Part shown: one piece after another, positions 1-7,809 of the stretch
Layout of the letters: every line of letters begins with the position of its first letter
Numbering within the stretch: position 1 is the stretch's first letter
Source: an uncultured Craurococcus sp.
GTDB lineage: Bacteria; Pseudomonadota; Alphaproteobacteria; Acetobacterales; Acetobacteraceae
Direction: 5' to 3'
DNA: 46,167 nt
Assembly: GCA_902805545.1 (NCBI GenBank)
Contig: CADCTD010000142.1
Span: forward strand, 1 to 46,167
Made by a program: the position numbers and the translations under genes
The notes under the pieces: generated by a model
Database searches by the model: none
Told to the model about the DNA's origin: nothing
Seen by the model: only the letters and a program-made list of their open reading frames with translations

Positions 1-1284
1 CTCGGCCGCGGCCATGCGGGCGATCAGGCGGAGGAAGCTGCCGGTCGGCGTCTCGCCCAGCGGCTCGCCGGCCGAGTCGTCGGCGGTGACGCCGTGGCGG
101 GCCAGCTCCGCCGAGACGCGGCGGGCGAGGTCCCGGTCGGGCGTCACGAGCGCGGCGCGGGCCGACGGGTCTTCCAGCGCCTCGCGCAGGGTGAGGGCGA
201 TCGCCGCCGCCTCGGCCTGGGCGTCGGGCGCGGTCAACAGGGTGAGGCCTTCGAGCGCCGGCCGCCATTCCTCCGGCCGGCGGGACTGCCAGGCGGGCAG
301 GCCGGCGGCGGGGCGGAGCGCCATGCCCAGCAGATCGGGGCGGCGCTGCGGCGCGGCGCGCTCGGCCTCCTCCGCCGGGCAGCCATGCCAGCGGGCGACC
401 TGGTCGGCGCCGAGCTTCAGCGCCGCCAGCAGCCGCCGCTGGCCGCAATAGGGATGGGTCGGCGATTCGGGGATGGCGTCCCAGACCCGCGCCTCGGCGG
501 AGGCGGCGTCGATCCCGTGCAGCACCACATGACCGCGCGGCAGCTCATGGGCGATGACACGCAGCAGGGCCTCGGCGGCCGGGATGGTGCCGCCGACGCC
601 GATGCCGGCGGCGATCACCGGGTCCTGCGGCGGGTCCTGCTGCCAGGCGAGCGCCTGGGCGCGCAGCGCCTGGGCGCGGCGCATGCCGATGTCGAGCAGC
701 CCCTCGCCCTCCAGCCAGTGCTGCCACTGCGCCATGACGCCGCGGAGGAAGGCGAGGGTGATCTGCCAATGCGCGGCATGCGTCTCCGGCACCAGCGACT
801 CGAGCCGCTCCAGCCACTGCTCGGCGAGTGCGATGGGCGGGGTCTCGGCGAGCAGGTCGAGGTCGCGCTCCTCGAGGGCGATCTCGTCGAGCAGCGTGCC
901 CAGCGCCCCGGCCAGCGCCCAGGCCTGGTCCGGCGTCGCCGGGCCGCCGCGCTCGCGCGGCAGGCGCTGGATGAAGCCGGTCAGCACCGCCTGCCGGCGC
1001 AGCGGGTCGACCGCCGGCGGCAGGTCGAGCAGGGCGGGCAGCGCCAGCTCGTCGGCATCCTCGGTGGAAAGGCCGGCCAGCGCCCGCATCCGCGGCAGCA
1101 GCAGGGCCTGGCCGTCGGCGGCGCGCAGGAAGGCGGTGCGCAGCGCACGCGCCGAGCGGCGCGTCGGCAGCAGGATGGTGACGCGCGACAGCCGCTCCGG
1201 CGCGTCGCCGGGCACGGCCTGCAGCACCCCGGCCGCGAGGCAGTCGAGGAAGGGCAGATGCGTCGGGATGTGGAAGACGGTCAC
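1..1284 (-). CDS. addB: Double-strand break repair protein AddB, N-terminal part (runs off the window)
   Basis: AddB pairs with AddA in the helicase-nuclease that resects double-strand breaks for RecA recombination. The first 428 residues are here; the rest of a protein usually near 1000 aa lies beyond base 1. I start it at the GTG at 1284, giving VTVFHIPTHLPFLD. The following LLPTRRSARALRTAFL stretch is typical of the alphaproteobacterial AddB N-terminus, as are the later LLPRMRAL and LLTAPDAQAEAAAIA segments. It is the last visible gene of a minus-strand run tsaE-amgK-murU-addB and starts 25 nt after the murU stop. addA would be expected next, outside the window. The family call is strong; the GTG start is inferred because no ATG fits the conserved N-terminus. 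Confidence 0.88.
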   Translation of the reverse strand, partial: MTVFHIPTHLPFLDCLAAGVLQAVPGDAPERLSRVTILLPTRRSARALRTAFLRAADGQALLLPRMRALAGLSTEDADELALPALLDLPPAVDPLRRQAVLTGFIQRLPRERGGPATPDQAWALAGALGTLLDEIALEERDLDLLAETPPIALAEQWLERLESLVPETHAAHWQITLAFLRGVMAQWQHWLEGEGLLDIGMRRAQALRAQALAWQQDPPQDPVIAAGIGVGGTIPAAEALLRVIAHELPRGHVVLHGIDAASAEARVWDAIPESPTHPYCGQRRLLAALKLGADQVARWHGCPAEEAERAAPQRRPDLLGMALRPAAGLPAWQSRRPEEWRPALEGLTLLTAPDAQAEAAAIALTLREALEDPSARAALVTPDRDLARRVSAELARHGVTADDSAGEPLGETPTGSFLRLIARMAAAE

Positions 1285-1309
1285 GGGGCGAAGACTAGCA
1301 CCATCGTCG

Positions 1310-2038
1310 TCAGAAAAGCGCCTTCACCAGGCCCGACGCCATCGAGGCCTCGGCGCGCTCCAGGTCGGCGGGCGTCGAGAGGTGGAACCAGATGCCGTCA
1401 TGGACAAGGGCGTAGAGCCGGCCGGCTTCGATGGCGCGGTCGTAGAGGCGGTTGAGGCTGAAGGGGCCGGCGGGCGCGCCCTCGAACAGCGCCGGGGTGA
1501 GGAGCTGGACGCCGGAGAAGATGTAGGGCGCGAGCTCCAGCTCCCGCGGCCGGCGGATGCGCCCCAGCGGGTCGAGATGGAAGTCGCCGCGGCCGACCTC
1601 GCCCTCCACCTGCGCGGTGCGGACGACGAGCAGCAGCCCGTCCATCGCCGCCGGGTCGAAGCTGGCGGCCATACGGGCCAGCGCCGGCGTCGGGCCGTCG
1701 AGCAGGACGCTGTCGCCGTTCACCACGGCGAAGGGGCCGGGGCCGAGCAGCGGCAGGGCGCGGGTGACGCCGCCACCGGTCTCGAGCAGCAGTTCCTCGC
1801 GCTGCAGGGCGATGCGGGGGGCGGAACGGCGGGCGACGGCCGCGGCGACCTGGTCGGCATGCCAATGCGCGTTCACCACGGCCCGACCGACGCCTGCCGC
1901 TTCGAGCCGGTCGAGGGCGCGGTCGAGCAGGCTGCGGTCCTGCAGCATCAGCAGCGGCTTGGCGGTGGTCTCGGTCAGCGGCCGCATGCGCAGGCCGAGG
2001 CCGGCGGCGAGGACCATGCCGTGGGTGAGCGGGCTCAT
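1310..2038 (-). CDS. murU: N-acetylmuramate-1-phosphate uridylyltransferase-like nucleotidyltransferase (MurU)
   Basis: A 242-aa sugar-nucleotide pyrophosphorylase. The N-terminal signature MVLAAGLGLRMRPLTETTAK (residues 8-27) is the nucleotide-binding loop of the family, with Lys27 in the KPLL motif. VVNGDS, near residue 107, carries the metal-binding Asp. In Pseudomonas and many Gram-negatives MurU makes UDP-MurNAc from MurNAc-1-phosphate, bypassing the fosfomycin-sensitive MurA route. The start overlaps the amgK stop (ATGA), and AmgK makes the MurU substrate, which supports MurU over a mannose-1-phosphate guanylyltransferase. Generic annotation pipelines often give the latter name. Cytoplasmic enzyme. 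Confidence 0.88.
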   Translation of the reverse strand: MSPLTHGMVLAAGLGLRMRPLTETTAKPLLMLQDRSLLDRALDRLEAAGVGRAVVNAHWHADQVAAAVARRSAPRIALQREELLLETGGGVTRALPLLGPGPFAVVNGDSVLLDGPTPALARMAASFDPAAMDGLLLVVRTAQVEGEVGRGDFHLDPLGRIRRPRELELAPYIFSGVQLLTPALFEGAPAGPFSLNRLYDRAIEAGRLYALVHDGIWFHLSTPADLERAEASMASGLVKALF

Positions 2039-3015
2039 GCAGGCTCCACCGGATTCTTCCGCATCTCATGCGGCACATGGGCGTCGAGGAAGCGGCGGAG
2101 CGGGGCGCAGGCCGGCTGGGAGAGCGCGCGCTCCAGCAGCGCCCAGCAGCGCGGGCCGTGTATCAGATAGCCGGGCTTGTTGTCGCGCCTCGCCAGCCGG
2201 ACCCAGAGCGCGGCGACCCGGAGATGCCGCTGCGCCCCGCAGGCCGCCATGGCGCCGAGGAAGGCGCCGCGGTCGAGGCCGGGCCGGGCCGTGAGATAGG
2301 CGGCGAGGGTGGCGCGGCGGACCTCCGGCGCCACGTCGCGGCGGGCATCCTCGACGAGGGAGACGAGGTCATAGGCCGGGTGGCCGATGGCGGCGTCCTG
2401 GAAGTCGAGGATGCCGGTGCGGCGGATCCCCGCGCGGTCCTCGATGCGCATGAGGTTGGCGGGGAAGTAGTCGCGGTGGACGAAGCCCCGCGCGCCGCCG
2501 AGCGGGGCCAGCATCTCGGCAAGCGCGGCGGCGAGTTCGGCGCGGACGGACTCGGCGGGCGCCGTGCCGAAGGCGGCGGGCCACCACCAGTCGAGGAAGG
2601 TCGCGGCCGTCGCGCGCGTCATCGCCTCGGCATCCCAGGCGGGGAGGCCGGGGGGCGGCGGGGCGGCGTGCAGGGCGGCGAGCGCCTCGGCTGCCTCCCG
2701 ATAGAGGGGCAGGGGGTCGGCGCCGGCATCGAGCAGCGCGGCATGGGTGGCGTCGCCGAAATCCTCGACGAGGAGGAAGCCCGCCGCCTCATCGGCCGCG
2801 ATCACCTCCGGCACCGAAAAGCCGGCGGCGAGCAGGTGGCGGGAGAGGGCGTGGAAGGGGCGGACATCCTGCGGCGGCGGGGCGTCCATCAGCAGGGCGG
2901 GGCGCGGGCCGCCGGCCAGGCGGGCGTAGCGGCGGAGGTCGGCATCGCCGGCCAGCGGCTGGCGCACGGCCGTCGCATAGCCATGGGCGGCGAGGAAGGG
3001 TTCGGGGAATCTCAT
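2035..3015 (-). CDS. amgK: Anomeric MurNAc/GlcNAc kinase-like aminoglycoside phosphotransferase family protein (AmgK)
   Basis: A 326-aa kinase of the APH fold. The catalytic loop HRDYFPANLM (about residues 178-187) and the metal-binding DFQDAAIG (about 205) match AmgK. AmgK phosphorylates the anomeric hydroxyl of MurNAc, and also GlcNAc, in cell-wall recycling. I start at the ATG at 3015 (MRFPEPFLAAHGY), which overlaps the tsaE stop by 4 nt; a longer in-frame extension to 3144 lies inside tsaE and is not needed. The 3' end overlaps murU by 4 nt. The fixed tsaE-amgK-murU order and the tight coupling support the specific assignment. Confidence 0.88.
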   Translation of the reverse strand: MRFPEPFLAAHGYATAVRQPLAGDADLRRYARLAGGPRPALLMDAPPPQDVRPFHALSRHLLAAGFSVPEVIAADEAAGFLLVEDFGDATHAALLDAGADPLPLYREAAEALAALHAAPPPPGLPAWDAEAMTRATAATFLDWWWPAAFGTAPAESVRAELAAALAEMLAPLGGARGFVHRDYFPANLMRIEDRAGIRRTGILDFQDAAIGHPAYDLVSLVEDARRDVAPEVRRATLAAYLTARPGLDRGAFLGAMAACGAQRHLRVAALWVRLARRDNKPGYLIHGPRCWALLERALSQPACAPLRRFLDAHVPHEMRKNPVEPA

Positions 3016-3470
3016 CCCGCCAGCCCATGCAGCCGGCCGGGCCAGCCGTCCAGCGTGGCGATGCGGGAGTCCTCTTTCTCCGCGTGGGCGAGGCGGAGAT
3101 GCAACGCCCCCTCCGGCGCCAGCGGGCCGAGCCGGCCCGGCCATTCGACCAGGACGAGGCCGCGGCGGGCCTCCTCCCAGCCCAGCTCGCGGAGGTCAGC
3201 GGGGCCGTCGAGGCGGTAGAGGTCGAAGTGATGCGCCTCCAGCCCGCCGGGCAGGTCGTAGCTCTGCACCAGGGTGAAGCTCGGCGAGGGGACCTCGAGG
3301 GCCGGGTCCCCGGCCAGGGTGCGGAGGAAGGCGCGGGCGAAGGCGCTCTTGCCGGCGCCGAGCGGGCCGTCGAGCAGGATGGCATCGCCCGCCCGGGCAC
3401 GCGGGGCGAGCAGGGCGGCGAGGCGGGCGGTGGCCTCGGCGTCGGGCAGCGTCAGGGTCAAAGGGGGCAT
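3012..3470 (-). CDS. tsaE: tRNA threonylcarbamoyladenosine biosynthesis ATPase TsaE
   Basis: A 152-aa P-loop protein, normal length for the family. It has Walker A GPLGAGKS at residues 35-42, then PSPSFTLVQSY, HHFDLYRLD and the LVLVEWPGR strand typical of TsaE. TsaE works with TsaB and TsaD on the t6A modification of ANN-decoding tRNAs. I chose the ATG at 3470 (MPPLTLTLPDAE); the longer in-frame extension to 3608 runs into the divergent reductase gene and is not conserved-looking. It is first in the minus-strand operon ahead of amgK (4-nt ATGA overlap). Its promoter must lie in the 58-bp gap shared with the divergent gene at 3529. Confidence 0.93.
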   Translation of the reverse strand: MPPLTLTLPDAEATARLAALLAPRARAGDAILLDGPLGAGKSAFARAFLRTLAGDPALEVPSPSFTLVQSYDLPGGLEAHHFDLYRLDGPADLRELGWEEARRGLVLVEWPGRLGPLAPEGALHLRLAHAEKEDSRIATLDGWPGRLHGLAG

Positions 3471-3528
3471 CGAGGGGTTGGTATAGCGCGGCTTCGCCCT
3501 TAATACGCGGGGCTCTTCGAAGGTCAGA

Positions 3529-4545
3529 ATGATGGCGGTGATCGAGACGGATGTGGCGGTCATCGGCGCGGGCCCGGTCGGGCTCTTCGCCGTGTTCCAG
3601 TGCGGCATGCTGCGGATGCGGAGCGTGGTGATCGATGCGCTGGATTCGATCGGCGGGCAATGCGTGGCGCTCTATCCGGAGAAGCCGATCTACGACATCC
3701 CGGCGCATCCGGCGATCGAGGGGGCGGCGCTGATCCACCAGCTGGAGGCGCAGGCGGCGCCCTTCCGGCCGGCCTACCTGCTCGGGCGCAGGGTGGAGCG
3801 GCTGGTGCATGAGGGGGAGACGTATCTCCTCGGCACCAGCGCGGGGGACGAGGTGCGGGCCAAGGCGGTCGTCATCGCGGCCGGGGCCGGGGCCTTCGGG
3901 CCGAACCGGCCGCCGCTCGAGGGGCTGGCGGGGTACGAGGCAACGGGCGCGGTGCGCTATGCGGTGGCGCGGCGGGAGGAGTTCCGCGGCAAGCGCGTCG
4001 TCATCGCGGGCGGCGGCGATTCGGCCGTCGACTGGGCGCTGTCGCTGAAGGATGTCGCCGAGCGGGTGGTGGTGGTCCATCGCCGGGCGAAGTTCCGGGC
4101 GGCGCCGGAGAGCGCGGCACGGCTGGAGGAGGCGGCGGCGAAGGGCGAGGTGGAGATGGCCATCCCCTACCAGCTGCACGGGCTGCAGGGGGACGGGGGG
4201 CGGCTTTCAAGCGTCGTGCTGGCGACCCTGAAGGGCGAGGAGAAGGTGGTGCCGGCGGACCACCTGCTCGCCTTCTTCGGCCTGTCGATGGAGCTGGGGC
4301 CGATCGCGGAATGGGGCCTCGGCCTCTCCCACAGCCATGTCGCCGTGGAGCCCTCGACCTGCATGACCAGCCTGCCGGGCGTGCACGCGATCGGCGACAT
4401 CGCCACCTATCCGGGGAAGCTGAAGCTGATCCTCCAGGGCTTCTCCGAGGCGGCGATGGCGGCGCACGCGATCCATCCGCGGGTCTTCCCCGGGGAGGCG
4501 CTGCATTTCGAATACAGCACCACCAAGGGGGTCCAGGCCGCCTGA
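3529..4545 (+). CDS. Ferredoxin/flavodoxin-NADP+ reductase, type 2 (thioredoxin reductase-like)
   Basis: A 338-aa FAD/NAD(P)-dependent oxidoreductase. The FAD-binding VIGAGPVGLFAVFQ begins at residue 11, SIGGQCVALYPEKPIYDIP follows at about residue 43, and the NADPH-binding VIAGGGDSAVDWAL is near residue 160. The C-terminal GDIATYPGKLKLILQGFSEA is the flavin-contacting motif. There is no CxxC redox pair in the central domain, which separates this family from thioredoxin reductase. It should pass electrons between NADPH and ferredoxin or flavodoxin in the cytoplasm. It stands alone, divergent from tsaE and convergent with the gene ending at 4580. Confidence 0.88.
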   Translation: MMAVIETDVAVIGAGPVGLFAVFQCGMLRMRSVVIDALDSIGGQCVALYPEKPIYDIPAHPAIEGAALIHQLEAQAAPFRPAYLLGRRVERLVHEGETYLLGTSAGDEVRAKAVVIAAGAGAFGPNRPPLEGLAGYEATGAVRYAVARREEFRGKRVVIAGGGDSAVDWALSLKDVAERVVVVHRRAKFRAAPESAARLEEAAAKGEVEMAIPYQLHGLQGDGGRLSSVVLATLKGEEKVVPADHLLAFFGLSMELGPIAEWGLGLSHSHVAVEPSTCMTSLPGVHAIGDIATYPGKLKLILQGFSEAAMAAHAIHPRVFPGEALHFEYSTTKGVQAA

Positions 4546-4562
4546 CGAGAACCTCCGGCCAG

Positions 4563-4599
4563 CGCGCCCTCAGGAGGCTTCAGGCAGCTTGAGGGCGCG
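4563..4599. terminator. Hairpin at a convergent gene junction, possible bidirectional terminator
   Basis: CGCGCCCTCA (4563-4572) and TGAGGGCGCG (4590-4599) form a perfect 10-bp inverted repeat with a 17-nt loop. It lies between the stop of the reductase (4545) and the 3' end of the opposing transglycosylase gene, whose last codons it overlaps. There is no T-run, so it is not a classical intrinsic terminator. GC-rich alphaproteobacteria often lack the T-run. Function is inferred from position only. Confidence 0.4.
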
Positions 4600-5536
4600 G
4601 GGGCTGGCCCTCCGCCGGATCGATGGGCTGCGGCGGAAAGCTGAAGAATTGACCGGCCAAGGCGGGATCGCGCCGGAGCAGGCGGAACGCCGCGTTGAAG
4701 AAGGCGCAGAAGCGGTCCGCATGGGCGCCGGTCCCGACCGGGTATTGCAGCATGCGCCAGCGATTGCCCGGCGAGGGGTCGTGGCGGATGGCGCCGGCAT
4801 TGTAGGCGCAGGCGACGACCGGCGGGTCGAGCAGGGTGCGCGGCGCGGCCTCCGCGATGCAGGCGGCGCCGGCGGCGATGCTCACCTCCGGGCGGCGCAG
4901 CTCCTCCGGAGCGATGGGGCGGCGGAGGACGGCCGAGGCGGTCGAGATCAGCGTCTGCATGCAGCCGATGGAGACGCGGTGCGGCGTCGCCTCGTAGCTG
5001 CGGAAGCCGGGTTCGTGGCGCTCGGCCAGGGGGTCGCCGCCGGACTCGGTGGCGATGCAGGCGGCGAGCAGCTCGACCGGCAGGCGGTGGCGGCGCGACG
5101 AGGCCTGGAGCGGGACGGCGAAGGCCGCGAGGATGCGGCGGATCATCGCGTCATGGGCCGGGGTCGCGGGGAGGTCGCCGGATTCGAGGGCGATCCCGAG
5201 GCTGGTGAGCGACCAGCGGGTGCCGCCGCCGAAGCGGGCATGCGGGCGGGCGAGAGCGGCGAGCGCCGCGGGCGAAAGCGGGTCCGCAGGCGGCGATGCG
5301 CCGGGCATCAGGCGGGACCAGAGGGCAGCATCCACCACCCCATCGGGCGGGAAGCCCAGCTGCGATTGCAGCATGGCGACGGCGGCGGCGGTGGCGGGGC
5401 CGAACAGGCCGTCGGCGCTGCGCACCAGGGCGGCGACCGGGACCGGCCAGCCGCCGGATTGCAGGCGGCGCTGGAGCTGGAGCACGTCCTCGCCGCGCAT
5501 CAGCGGCTGGGTGAGACGGAGGGTGCGCTGGGTCAT
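4580..5536 (-). CDS. Peptidoglycan-binding, lytic transglycosylase-like protein without signal peptide
   Basis: A 318-aa protein starting MTQRTLRLTQPLMRGEDVLQ. Residues about 8-65 form a PG_binding_1 domain (EDVLQLQRRLQ, then GLFGPATAAAVAMLQ). Residues about 125-290 look like an SLT goose-lysozyme-type transglycosylase: ACIATESGGDP holds the likely catalytic Glu, followed by IGCMQTL and VACAYNAG. There is no hydrophobic leader, so the enzyme is not obviously Sec-exported. That is unusual for a housekeeping transglycosylase and usual for an endolysin. It is the third gene of a coupled trio and its start overlaps the lipoprotein stop (ATGA). The domain call is firm; the biological role is unknown. 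Confidence 0.82.
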   Translation of the reverse strand: MTQRTLRLTQPLMRGEDVLQLQRRLQSGGWPVPVAALVRSADGLFGPATAAAVAMLQSQLGFPPDGVVDAALWSRLMPGASPPADPLSPAALAALARPHARFGGGTRWSLTSLGIALESGDLPATPAHDAMIRRILAAFAVPLQASSRRHRLPVELLAACIATESGGDPLAERHEPGFRSYEATPHRVSIGCMQTLISTASAVLRRPIAPEELRRPEVSIAAGAACIAEAAPRTLLDPPVVACAYNAGAIRHDPSPGNRWRMLQYPVGTGAHADRFCAFFNAAFRLLRRDPALAGQFFSFPPQPIDPAEGQPPRPQAA

Positions 5537-6063
5537 GGGCAGCTCCGGTGCAGGGCGGCGGTGAGCGGGCGGGGCAATGCGTCGCGGCGGCAGGCTGGCG
5601 GCAGGGCGGCGAGCAGGGAGCAGCGGGCCGGGCCGGGCGGGGCGAGCAGGGCCAAGGCGAGGCGGGCGGAGGCGGCATGGGCGCAGCCTTCCGCATCGGC
5701 CGGGTTGCCGGCGCGGAGGGCCTCCGCGGCGAGCAGCTGCGCCGCGGCGTTGCGGGCCGGGTCGCCGATGCCGCTGCCGGTCGCGTCCCGGGCGGCGGCG
5801 GCGAGGTTCAGCGGGATGCGGCGGGGGCTGTCCGCGCTGAGGGCGGCCTGCCAGGCGGCGATGGCGCAAGGGAGGTCGCCCTGGCGGCGGCAGGCCTCGG
5901 CGCGGATCTCCTGGGCCTGGCGGCATTCCGGGCAGGGACCGGCGCAGGGCGGGGGCTGGGTGGCGAGGCGGGCGAGATCGCCCCTCGCCAGGAGGTCCTT
6001 GTCGGCGGCGAGGCGCTGGGTGGCGCAGCCGGCGAGCAGGAGGAGGGCGAGGAGCGCTCTCAT
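5533..6063 (-). CDS. Small cysteine-rich putative lipoprotein, function unknown
   Basis: A 176-aa protein starting MRALLALLLLAGCATQRLAA, a short hydrophobic leader with an LLAGC lipobox, so Cys13 is probably lipidated. A cluster of cysteines follows (PPPCAGPCPECRQAQEIR, then EACRRQGDLPC), with more near the C-terminus, suggesting disulphides in the periplasm. The Ala-rich helical remainder could hold a TPR-like repeat, but I see no firm family. It is coupled by ATGA overlaps both to the membrane protein upstream and to the transglycosylase downstream. By position it would be the outer-membrane partner of that pair. Confidence 0.72.
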   Translation of the reverse strand: MRALLALLLLAGCATQRLAADKDLLARGDLARLATQPPPCAGPCPECRQAQEIRAEACRRQGDLPCAIAAWQAALSADSPRRIPLNLAAAARDATGSGIGDPARNAAAQLLAAEALRAGNPADAEGCAHAASARLALALLAPPGPARCSLLAALPPACRRDALPRPLTAALHRSCP

Positions 6064-7304
6064 GCGGCGGCCGCGAGCTGGCGGCGAAGCAGGTCGGCGG
6101 TCTGGGCGCGGGTAAGGTCGGGGTTGGCGGCCATGCCGGTCAGCAGGAGGACCAGGCGGTCGAGGTCGCGGCCCGCGGGGTCCTGGCGGAGCGTGGCGAG
6201 CGCCCCGCGCAGCGCCTGCTGGGAGACGGGCGGGGCGGCGAGGCCGGCAGGGGCGAGGTCGATCGGGCGGGCGTCGACGGCGTCGATCGTGCCGTCCAGA
6301 AGGTGGCCGCGGAACTCCTGGAGGCCGGCGGCGAACTCGTCGGCGCTGGCGAAGCGGCCCGGCGTGTCGAGGGCGATGCGGGCGGGCTCGGTTTCCCCCC
6401 GGGCCAGCGTAGCGAGGCGGGCGGCGGTTGCGAAGCGCTCGGCCGGCGTGAGGTCCGGCGTCAGGAAGGCGCGGGCGAAGAGGGGGGAGGCTTCGAGCGC
6501 CGAGAGGGCGACGGCGCCATCGACCGGGCCCGGGGGGAAGAGGTTGGCGGTATAGGGACGGTCGAGGATGCGGGCCTTCCAGCGCTCGAAATGCTCGGTG
6601 CCCTGGCCGATGGCCTGGAGGGCGCCGAGGCCGATGGCGGCGACGAGGCCGGCGGGGCCGCCGAGGCCGAGCAGGCCAGTGCTGGCGCGCAGCGTCCCGA
6701 GCGCGTCGGCGATCAGGCCGATGGATGGGCCGGTCGACCGGCCGGCGGCACCGATGGCCGCCTCGGCGGCGCCGGCTATGCCGGCATGGGCATGGAGGGG
6801 CTCGGCCGCGGCATCGATCGTGGTCCGGGCGAGGCTGGCCTCGGGCGCCAGCCGGGCGGCGGCATCGAGGGCGATGCGGGCGGCGCCGGGCGCCGTGCCG
6901 GAATCCGCTGCGGCGCGGGCCTGCTCGGTCTGACGGGTGGCGAAGTAGAAGCTGATCACGGCGCCGATGAAACCGGTCAGCGCCTCGGCGCTGGCGAGGC
7001 CGAGCGGCTTCTGCAGGCCGATCAGCAGGAAGCCGAAGATGACGATGAAGCAGGAGATGAGGGCGCGGATCGTGCCGTCCGGCACGCCGCAGGGGAGTTC
7101 GGTCAGCCGGGCGAAGGCGGTGGGGCCGGCCTGCTGCGCTGCGGCCTGAAGGCGGCGCGAGAGGGCAGCGAGGAGCCAGGCCATGCCGGCGACGAAGAGG
7201 GCCAGCGCGCCGATGACCAGCGCGATGGACCAGGCAGCGACCGGGGGCCGGGTGGCCGCCTCGGCGAAGAAGGCGGCGGCGTCGGGGTTGGGGGGGTGGA
7301 GCAT
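6060..7304 (-). CDS. Multi-pass membrane protein of unknown function, first gene of the trio
   Basis: A 414-aa protein. Likely transmembrane segments are at residues 22-48, 79-98 and 104-122. A Gly/Ala/Leu-rich stretch near 187-230 (LLGLGGPAGLVAAIGLGALQ) may be a further hydrophobic hairpin. Before the second segment sits GVPDGTIRALIS; I recall similar PxGxxRALI motifs in other uncharacterised bacterial membrane proteins. The last third is soluble and helical. The ATG at 7304 has a strong Shine-Dalgarno, GGAGGG, which is buried in a hairpin (7306-7334). It heads a coupled operon with the lipoprotein and the transglycosylase. A holin-like role is possible but unproven. Confidence 0.75.
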   Translation of the reverse strand: MLHPPNPDAAAFFAEAATRPPVAAWSIALVIGALALFVAGMAWLLAALSRRLQAAAQQAGPTAFARLTELPCGVPDGTIRALISCFIVIFGFLLIGLQKPLGLASAEALTGFIGAVISFYFATRQTEQARAAADSGTAPGAARIALDAAARLAPEASLARTTIDAAAEPLHAHAGIAGAAEAAIGAAGRSTGPSIGLIADALGTLRASTGLLGLGGPAGLVAAIGLGALQAIGQGTEHFERWKARILDRPYTANLFPPGPVDGAVALSALEASPLFARAFLTPDLTPAERFATAARLATLARGETEPARIALDTPGRFASADEFAAGLQEFRGHLLDGTIDAVDARPIDLAPAGLAAPPVSQQALRGALATLRQDPAGRDLDRLVLLLTGMAANPDLTRAQTADLLRRQLAAAA

Positions 7305-7305
7305 C

Positions 7306-7334
7306 GGTCCCTCCTGCGCGGTGCAGGAAGGACC
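7306..7334 (-). promoter_or_regulatory. Hairpin that sequesters the ribosome-binding site of the 7304 gene
   Basis: On the minus strand GGTCCTTCCTGC (7334-7323) pairs with GCAGGAGGGACC (7317-7306) over 12 positions with one G-U wobble and a 5-nt loop. The 3' arm contains the GGAGGG Shine-Dalgarno and ends 1 nt before the ATG at 7304. The stem would occlude initiation unless opened. The pairing is read directly; regulation is inferred. Confidence 0.5.
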
Positions 7335-7370
7335 GTATTCGCAACAAACCTGATTGTAAAGCTTATTTTC

Positions 7371-7745
7371 CTAGGTTGGGGAGGGGCTGCTTTCCAGCAT
7401 GGACTTCAGCCGGGCGACATCCGACTGCGGGGCGGAGATGCGCAGCATGGTACGGCCGCCTTCCTCCCTCATCTCGGCGCAGCGGCGGTCGACCGGGCCC
7501 TCGCGCACCAGGGTTTCGAGGGCGAGCTTGGCGCTCTCCAGGCTCGGGAAGGGGACAGTGAAGCTGGCGAGGCCGGCGGCCTGCGCGCCGATTTGGCTAG
7601 GCATCATGTCCTGAGCAGGGACGGCGCGGGTGCCCTGCTCGGCGGTGTTGCCGACCGGGTCGCTGGCGGGGAAGGTGTCCTCGACCGCGGCCTCGACATT
7701 GGGGTCGCGGGTCTTGTCGGGGCGGTCCTCGGTGGGGCTCGGCAT
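7371..7745 (-). CDS. Small conserved-looking protein with a DTFPASDP motif
   Basis: A 124-aa protein starting MPSPTEDRPDKTRDPNVEAA, chosen over a longer frame because AGGA lies 8 nt ahead of the ATG at 7745. The N-terminal segment VEAAVEDTFPASDPVGNT resembles a short motif seen in many small alphaproteobacterial proteins of unknown function. The C-terminal half (FPSLESAKLALETLVREG, then RTMLRISAPQSDVARLKSML) looks like a small alpha/beta domain. It is cytoplasmic by appearance, with no leader. It lies between the GNAT gene and the membrane-protein trio, on the same strand. No function can be assigned. Confidence 0.68.
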   Translation of the reverse strand: MPSPTEDRPDKTRDPNVEAAVEDTFPASDPVGNTAEQGTRAVPAQDMMPSQIGAQAAGLASFTVPFPSLESAKLALETLVREGPVDRRCAEMREEGGRTMLRISAPQSDVARLKSMLESSPSPT

Positions 7746-7809
7746 GGCGGGTGTCCTGATCGGTGGTTGGGATCGGAACGCCTGGGGAGTGGTCGGGTTC
7801 GGGCGGCGG

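Noticed and set aside
94-1455. Long plus-strand open frame of 453 codons
   Set aside because: It is antisense to addB and murU, with Arg/Gly/Gln-rich composition typical of GC-driven shadow frames and no family motif.
3471-3528. TATACC as a -10 element for a leaderless tsaE transcript
   Set aside because: The hexamer sits 9 nt before the ATG but no acceptable -35 lies at the right spacing, so the call is too weak.
6060-7304. Prophage remnant around the lysis-like trio
   Set aside because: No capsid, tail, terminase, integrase or att-like repeats are visible on either side, and base composition matches the neighbours.
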